Positions 11,615 through 11,972 of a stretch of DNA of 11,972 nucleotides are shown one piece after another (the stretch's first letter is position 1; each line of letters opens with the position of its first letter). The position numbers and the translations under genes were made by a program. The notes beneath the pieces are model-generated. The model was not told the origin of the DNA. It was given only the letters and a program-made list of their open reading frames with translations, and did no database searches. The DNA is from an uncultured Lachnospiraceae bacterium (GTDB lineage: Bacteria > Bacillota > Clostridia > Lachnospirales > Lachnospiraceae), in NCBI GenBank assembly GCA_947631075.1, contig CANRJU010000061.1:1-11972 (forward strand), read 5' to 3'.

Positions 11615-11972
11615 ATGGAAAAGACAATGGACAAGATCACGGCGCTGGCAAAGAGCCGCGGATTTATTTATCCGGGTTCAGAGATTTATGGCGGACTGGC
11701 CAACACCTGGGATTACGGAAATTTGGGAGTGGAGCTCAAGAACAATGTGAAGAAGGCCTGGTGGCAGAAGTTCATTCAGGGCAATAAGTACAATGTGGGC
11801 GTGGACTGCGCAATTCTCATGAATCCGCAGACGTGGGTGGCTTCCGGCCATCTGGGCGGCTTCTCCGACCCGCTGATGGACTGCAAGGAGTGCCACGAGC
11901 GCTTCCGCGCCGACCAGCTCATCGAGGACTTTGCCGGTGAGAACGGTATCGACCTGGGCGGCTCGGAAGCGC
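11615..11972 (+). CDS. glyQS: Glycine--tRNA ligase, single-chain (alpha2) type, N-terminal part
   Basis: The first 119 codons are visible and the gene runs off the window's right edge. It starts at ATG 11615 behind TGGAGG (11599-11604). The N-terminus, with SRGFIYPGSEIYGG (residues about 14-27), TWDYGNLGVELKNN (31-44) and 'ILMNPQTWVASGHLGGFSDP', is characteristic of the class II, homodimeric GlyRS of most Firmicutes, archaea and eukaryotes rather than the two-gene alpha/beta bacterial form. A Cys pair (MDCKECHERF, about 88-97) follows, as in relatives with a zinc-ribbon-like insertion. The enzyme charges tRNA-Gly with glycine in the cytoplasm. It is divergently transcribed from the DUF4317 gene across a 210-bp region. 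Confidence 0.95.
   Translation, partial: MEKTMDKITALAKSRGFIYPGSEIYGGLANTWDYGNLGVELKNNVKKAWWQKFIQGNKYNVGVDCAILMNPQTWVASGHLGGFSDPLMDCKECHERFRADQLIEDFAGENGIDLGGSEA

Noticed and set aside
1..11972. Mobile elements, CRISPR arrays, tRNA or rRNA genes
   Set aside because: No transposase, integrase, regular repeat-spacer pattern, cloverleaf or rRNA sequence was seen on either strand.

Overview
This 12 kb window looks like the chromosome of a Gram-positive, anaerobic Clostridia member, most likely Lachnospiraceae of the Enterocloster/Hungatella type. The evidence is the strong AGGAGG-type ribosome binding sites, GTG and TTG starts, moderately GC-rich coding sequence with AT-rich intergenic regions, a DUF4317 gene (a family known mainly from Clostridia), a single-chain glycyl-tRNA synthetase, an MsmK-type sugar ABC ATPase and a flavodiiron protein. 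I see no phage, insertion sequence, CRISPR array, tRNA or rRNA. The genus is inference.

Layout. (a) 1-1690, + strand: the tail of a probable LytR-CpsA-Psr (LCP) protein, a WecG/TagA-fold protein that appears to have lost its catalytic residues, and a YitT-family membrane protein overlapping it. (b) 1691-3060: an AT-rich control region with two CodY-like boxes inside a 9-bp inverted repeat, the orphan ABC ATPase gene msmK, and a branched RNA structure ending in a T-run. (c) 3075-7215: an exopolysaccharide (EPS) control module behind a consensus sigma-A promoter. It holds a PHP-type tyrosine phosphatase (CpsB), an LCP ligase-type protein, a Wzz/CapA chain-length and kinase-activator protein, a BY-kinase with a 14-tyrosine tail, and a small, secreted, lysine-rich, arginine-free BspA-like leucine-rich-repeat protein, closed by a very strong terminator. 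(d) 7217-8749: a polyprenyl-phosphate sugar-1-phosphate transferase that would start the repeat unit. (e) 8773-10200: the flavodiiron protein gene fprA with its own promoter. A 41-bp imperfect tandem duplication covers its stop codon, and a bidirectional terminator follows. (f) 10256-11490, - strand: a DUF4317 gene whose short leader contains a terminator-like hairpin. (g) 11550-11972, + strand: promoter and first 119 codons of glycyl-tRNA synthetase.

How the genes fit together. The phosphatase, Wzz activator, BY-kinase and priming transferase form the usual phosphoregulatory and initiation core of Gram-positive capsule/EPS synthesis, and the LCP protein would attach the polymer to the wall. 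The window has no other glycosyltransferase, no Wzx flippase and no Wzy polymerase: the next genes on both sides are housekeeping genes. The core is therefore either detached from its assembly genes or serves several remote loci. The most unusual content is the cationic LRR protein inside this module with its own signals, the degenerate WecG-like protein, and the RNA structures at 2979-3057, 6533-6576 and 11437-11463.
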